This document shows, piece by piece, positions 61,541 through 64,000 of a DNA stretch of 64,000 bases (position 1 is the first letter of the stretch; every line of letters starts with the position of its first letter). The stretch comes from Kitasatospora sp. SUK 42 (GTDB taxonomy: Bacteria; Actinomycetota; Actinomycetes; Streptomycetales; Streptomycetaceae). A program made the position numbers and the translations under genes. The stretch spans positions 1,396,330 through 1,460,329 of the forward strand of contig NZ_LFMD02000003.1 of the NCBI RefSeq assembly GCF_015776785.2, in the 5' to 3' direction. The notes under the pieces are model-generated. The model did not search any database and was not told the DNA's origin. It saw only the letters and a program-made list of their open reading frames with translations.

Positions 61541-61577
61541 AGCCCGCCCGGCCGGAGGGAATCCGGCCGGGCGGGCT
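61541..61577 (-). terminator. Terminator of the two-component operon
   Basis: AGCCCGCCCGGCCGGA (61541-61556) pairs exactly with 61562-61577 between the response regulator gene and pcrA. Confidence 0.8.
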
Positions 61578-61632
61578 CGGCGGTCGACCGCGGGCCCGGA
61601 CCAAGCCGCGGGCTCAGACCCAGGCCGCAGGC

Positions 61633-62310
61633 TCAGACCAGGCGGCGGGCGGTGGCCCAGCGGGTGAGCTCGTGGCGGTTGCTGAGCTGGAGCTTGCGCA
61701 GCACGGCGGAGACGTGGCTCTCGACCGTCTTCACCGAGATGAACAGCTGCTTGGCGATCTCCTTGTACGCGTAGCCGCGGGCGATCAGCCGCAGCACCTC
61801 GCGCTCGCGCTGGGTCAGCCGGTCGAGGTCCTCGTCCACCGGCGGGGTGTCGGTGGCGGCGAAGGCGTCCAGTACGAAACCGGCCAGCCGGGGCGAGAAG
61901 ACCGCGTCGCCGTCGGCGATCCGGAAGACCGCGTCGACCAGGTCGGTGCCGGTGATGGTCTTGGTGACGTAGCCGCGCGCGCCGCCGCGGATCACGCCGA
62001 TGACGTCCTCGGCAGCGTCCGACACGGACAGCGCCAGGAACTTGACCCCTCCCTGCTCGCCCATCACCCCGACGGAGCGGCGCAGCACCTCGACGCCACC
62101 GCCACCGGGCAGGTGGACGTCGAGCAGCACCACGTCCGGCCTGGTCTCGGCGACCACGCGGACCGCCGAGTCCACGTCGTCGGCCTCGCCGACCACGTCG
62201 ATGCCGGTCACCTCGGTGCGGCCGATCTCGGCCCTGACCCCCGTCCGGAACATCCGGTGGTCGTCCACCAGCACGACCCTGGCCCTGCGCTCCGGCCCTG
62301 CCTCAGTCAT
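61633..62310 (-). CDS. LuxR/NarL-family response regulator
   Basis: A 225-residue response regulator. The receiver domain has VVLVDDHRMFRTGV (acidic pair), VVLLDVHLPGGGGVEVLR (phospho-Asp), the Ser in LALSVSDAAED and VTKTI (Lys). The output domain is a LuxR helix-turn-helix: LTQREREVLRLIARGYAYKE, then ISVKTVESHVSAVLRKLQLS. It overlaps the kinase gene by eight bases, with GGAG before the ATG at 62310. TCAGGG repeats upstream of the operon may be its binding sites. Confidence 0.94.
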   Translation of the reverse strand: MTEAGPERRARVVLVDDHRMFRTGVRAEIGRTEVTGIDVVGEADDVDSAVRVVAETRPDVVLLDVHLPGGGGVEVLRRSVGVMGEQGGVKFLALSVSDAAEDVIGVIRGGARGYVTKTITGTDLVDAVFRIADGDAVFSPRLAGFVLDAFAATDTPPVDEDLDRLTQREREVLRLIARGYAYKEIAKQLFISVKTVESHVSAVLRKLQLSNRHELTRWATARRLV

Positions 62311-63778
62311 TCGTTCTCTCCATCTCCAGCTCGACCTCGGTGCCGCCGCCCGCCGCCGGCCGCACCCGGGCGGTGCCACCGTTGCGCTTCATCCGGCCCA
62401 TGATCGACTCCCGTACGCCCATCCGGTCCTCGGGCACCGTGTCGGGGTCGAAGCCGGGGCCGTGGTCGCGGACGAACACCGACACCGTCCTCCCCTCCAC
62501 CTCGGCGTAGACCTGGACCGGTCCCCCGCCACCGTACTTGGCCGCGTTGACGGTCGCCTCCCTCGCGGCCTGCATCTGTGCCGCGATCCTCTCGTCCATC
62601 GGGCAGTCGCCGACGATCACCAGCTCGACCGGGACGCCGTGCCGGTCCTCGACCTCGGCGACGACGGCGCGCAGGGTCTCCGCCATGGTGTCCGGCGCGG
62701 CCTCGGCGGCGGCCTCCGGACGGTACAGCCACAGCCGCAGCTCGCGCTCCTGGGAGCGCGCCAGCCGCAGCACCTCCTTGGGGTCCTCGGCCCGGCGCTG
62801 GATCAGGGTCAGGGTGTGCAGCACCGAGTCGTGGATGTGCGCGGCGATCTCGGCGCGCTCCTGGGCGCGGATGCGGGCGGTGCGCTCGGCGCCGAGGTCC
62901 TGCCACAGCCGCAGGCCGTACGGGCCGACCAGGACCAGCACCCCGGCCAGCACCGCGATCGAGGCCTCGACCACCGAGCCGAGCGCGGAGCCGCTGCCCT
63001 GCATGGCGAGCAGTGCGATGGTGCCGGCCACCGCGAGCAGCACGCCGACGCCGACCCGGGTGTAGGCGCCGCGCCGCTTCTCGCCCTCGATCCCGAACCA
63101 GCGCTGCCAGCGCGAGTCGTCGGCCTGCCGCCAGACCAGCGCGACGCCGACGCCGATCGCCAGCAGCGGCCAGGTGTAGGACTTGGCGGTCTGCCAGCCC
63201 AGCACGTTGAGCAGGGCGATCACGCCGATCACGACCATGACCAGGGCGGCGAGCTGGCCGAGGCCGCCCTGGTCGTCCTTGGCGGCGGGCCGGGCGGCCT
63301 CCGCGGAGCCGCCCTCCTCCGCGGACGCGGGCGCGGTGGCCGGCTCGCCCTGGAGGGTGCTCTGGAGCAGCTCCCTCAGGCGCCCGACCCAGCCGCCGCC
63401 CGCCTTGCTCAGCGGCGTGCCCGGCCGCAGCCACGGCGAGGTCGGGATGTAGACGCCGTTGACGTTCACCCAGTGCGTGCCGCCGCGCTGCGAGGGCTCG
63501 CCGATGCCGATCGGCACCACGAACCAGAACGCGGCGTACAGCAGCGCGCCGATCCCCTGCGCGAAGAACAGCAGCACGAAGGCGATCCGCACCCACCGGA
63601 CCGGCAGCCCGAGGTGCACCGCCAGGCCGTGCGCGACGCCGCCCAGCACCCGCCCCCGCGGACTGCGGTAGAGCCGGCGGTACGGCGGCCGCCCGCCGTC
63701 GGGCGCGGTCGGGTCGCCGCCGCCCGACGGCGCGGCGTCGGGGGCGAGGGGTCGGGGGTCGGAACCGGGTGCTGCCAC
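62303..63778 (-). CDS. PspC-domain sensor histidine kinase
   Basis: A 491-residue sensor kinase. Residues about 40-100 form a PspC domain (YRRLYRSPRGRVLGGVAHGL, IAFVLLFFAQGIGALLYAAF), followed by more membrane segments, then a HisKA_3 dimerisation domain with phospho-His in AEIAAHIHDSVLHTLTLIQR and an ATPase domain (QAAREATVNAAKYG, FVRDHGPGFDP). This architecture suits sensing of envelope stress. The GTG at 63778 is preferred for the family-like start; ATG at 63814 adds 12 residues. Operon with the response regulator. Confidence 0.9.
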   Translation of the reverse strand: MAAPGSDPRPLAPDAAPSGGGDPTAPDGGRPPYRRLYRSPRGRVLGGVAHGLAVHLGLPVRWVRIAFVLLFFAQGIGALLYAAFWFVVPIGIGEPSQRGGTHWVNVNGVYIPTSPWLRPGTPLSKAGGGWVGRLRELLQSTLQGEPATAPASAEEGGSAEAARPAAKDDQGGLGQLAALVMVVIGVIALLNVLGWQTAKSYTWPLLAIGVGVALVWRQADDSRWQRWFGIEGEKRRGAYTRVGVGVLLAVAGTIALLAMQGSGSALGSVVEASIAVLAGVLVLVGPYGLRLWQDLGAERTARIRAQERAEIAAHIHDSVLHTLTLIQRRAEDPKEVLRLARSQERELRLWLYRPEAAAEAAPDTMAETLRAVVAEVEDRHGVPVELVIVGDCPMDERIAAQMQAAREATVNAAKYGGGGPVQVYAEVEGRTVSVFVRDHGPGFDPDTVPEDRMGVRESIMGRMKRNGGTARVRPAAGGGTEVELEMERTND

Positions 63779-63813
63779 GCCACGATGGTTCCACGCGGGC
63801 ACGTGCGGGCGCA

Positions 63814-63853
63814 TCAGGGTGTCGCCCTGACGCTTATCAGGGACAAGTCAGGG
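63814..63853. promoter_or_regulatory. Four TCAGGG half-sites spaced 11-12 bases
   Basis: TCAGGG occurs at 63814-63819, 63837-63842 and 63848-63853 and as its complement CCCTGA at 63825-63830. Successive starts differ by 11, 12 and 11 bases, about one helical turn. A second dyad, GGGTAC-N10-GTACCC, follows at 63851-63872. The array lies between the kinase gene and a divergent gene, fitting response-regulator binding. Confidence 0.5.
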
Positions 63854-63911
63854 TACGAGCAGGGCCGTACCCGGTTGGGCCCGCCCATCCCCTGCCGGAA
63901 GGATGGTGTCC

Positions 63912-64000
63912 ATGACCGAGGACCACCGCATCCAGGAGGCCGGGCCCGCCGCCCCGCCGGAACCTGACCGCCCGTCGCTCACCAGGGCCGAGCACCACCG
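63912..64000 (+). CDS. N-terminus of an unidentified protein, cut by the window edge
   Basis: A plus-strand frame starts MTEDHRIQEAGPAAPPEPDR and is open to the window end (29 codons). GGAAGGA precedes the ATG at 63912; an ATG at 63903 is also in frame. Placement divergent from a PspC-type sensor kinase suggests, from gene order known in Streptomyces, another PspC-domain protein, but the visible residues alone cannot show this. Confidence 0.55.
   Translation, partial: MTEDHRIQEAGPAAPPEPDRPSLTRAEHH

Overview
The window is very GC-rich DNA with dense, short-spaced genes, GTG/TTG/CTG starts, GGAG-type ribosome binding sites and many promoters placed 6-7 bases before the start codon. The gene set and order (adenosine deaminase, BMP-type nucleoside ABC operon, sdhCDAB, mdh, folD, purHN, sucCD, PcrA, PspC sensor kinase) fit a chromosomal core segment of a Streptomycetaceae actinomycete (Streptomyces or Kitasatospora). 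From memory it resembles the S. coelicolor stretch between the add and pcrA genes. I see no rRNA, tRNA, CRISPR array, insertion sequence or prophage.

Layout. 1-12.1 kb: a cut-off secreted protein, adenosine deaminase, a divergent LysR/MFS pair, a HigBA-like toxin-antitoxin pair, then a minus-strand nucleoside uptake and salvage operon (BMP lipoprotein, ABC ATPase, permease, 26-codon ORF, permease, cytidine deaminase, thymidine phosphorylase). 12.3-19.6 kb: M20 amidohydrolase, B12-dependent acyl-CoA mutase large subunit, short-chain dehydrogenase, secreted tripeptidyl-aminopeptidase-like hydrolase, a degenerate OHCU-decarboxylase homologue and a lipoprotein. 19.8-23.3 kb: succinate dehydrogenase operon. 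23.4-33.5 kb: envelope genes (membrane protein, D,D-carboxypeptidase, YihY protein, three glycosyl/polyol-phosphate transferase genes). 33.5-42.5 kb: 2H phosphoesterase and trpS, CBS-domain membrane protein, mdh, DUF3017 protein, folD, a membrane protein, purHN. 42.9-49 kb: two membrane proteins, a LuxR-HTH/sigma-like membrane fusion, sucCD. 49.3-57.2 kb: a five-gene MoxR/DUF5682/VWA plus SWIM/DUF5691 cluster. 57.3-64 kb: B12-binding mutase subunit, M23 peptidase, PcrA helicase, a two-component system with a PspC-type sensor, and the start of a further gene.

How it fits together. Salvage (add, deoA, cdd, ABC importer) and late purine synthesis (purN-purH) appear linked by one shared palindrome, TACGCGCGTA, near four of their promoters. 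sdhCDAB, mdh and sucCD supply three consecutive TCA-cycle steps in separately transcribed units. The least understood parts are the MoxR-centred five-gene cluster, the LuxR/sigma fusion, the coupled 26-codon ORF inside the nucleoside operon and the OHCU-decarboxylase homologue lacking its catalytic histidine. Positions of short sites were counted by eye and may be off by one base.
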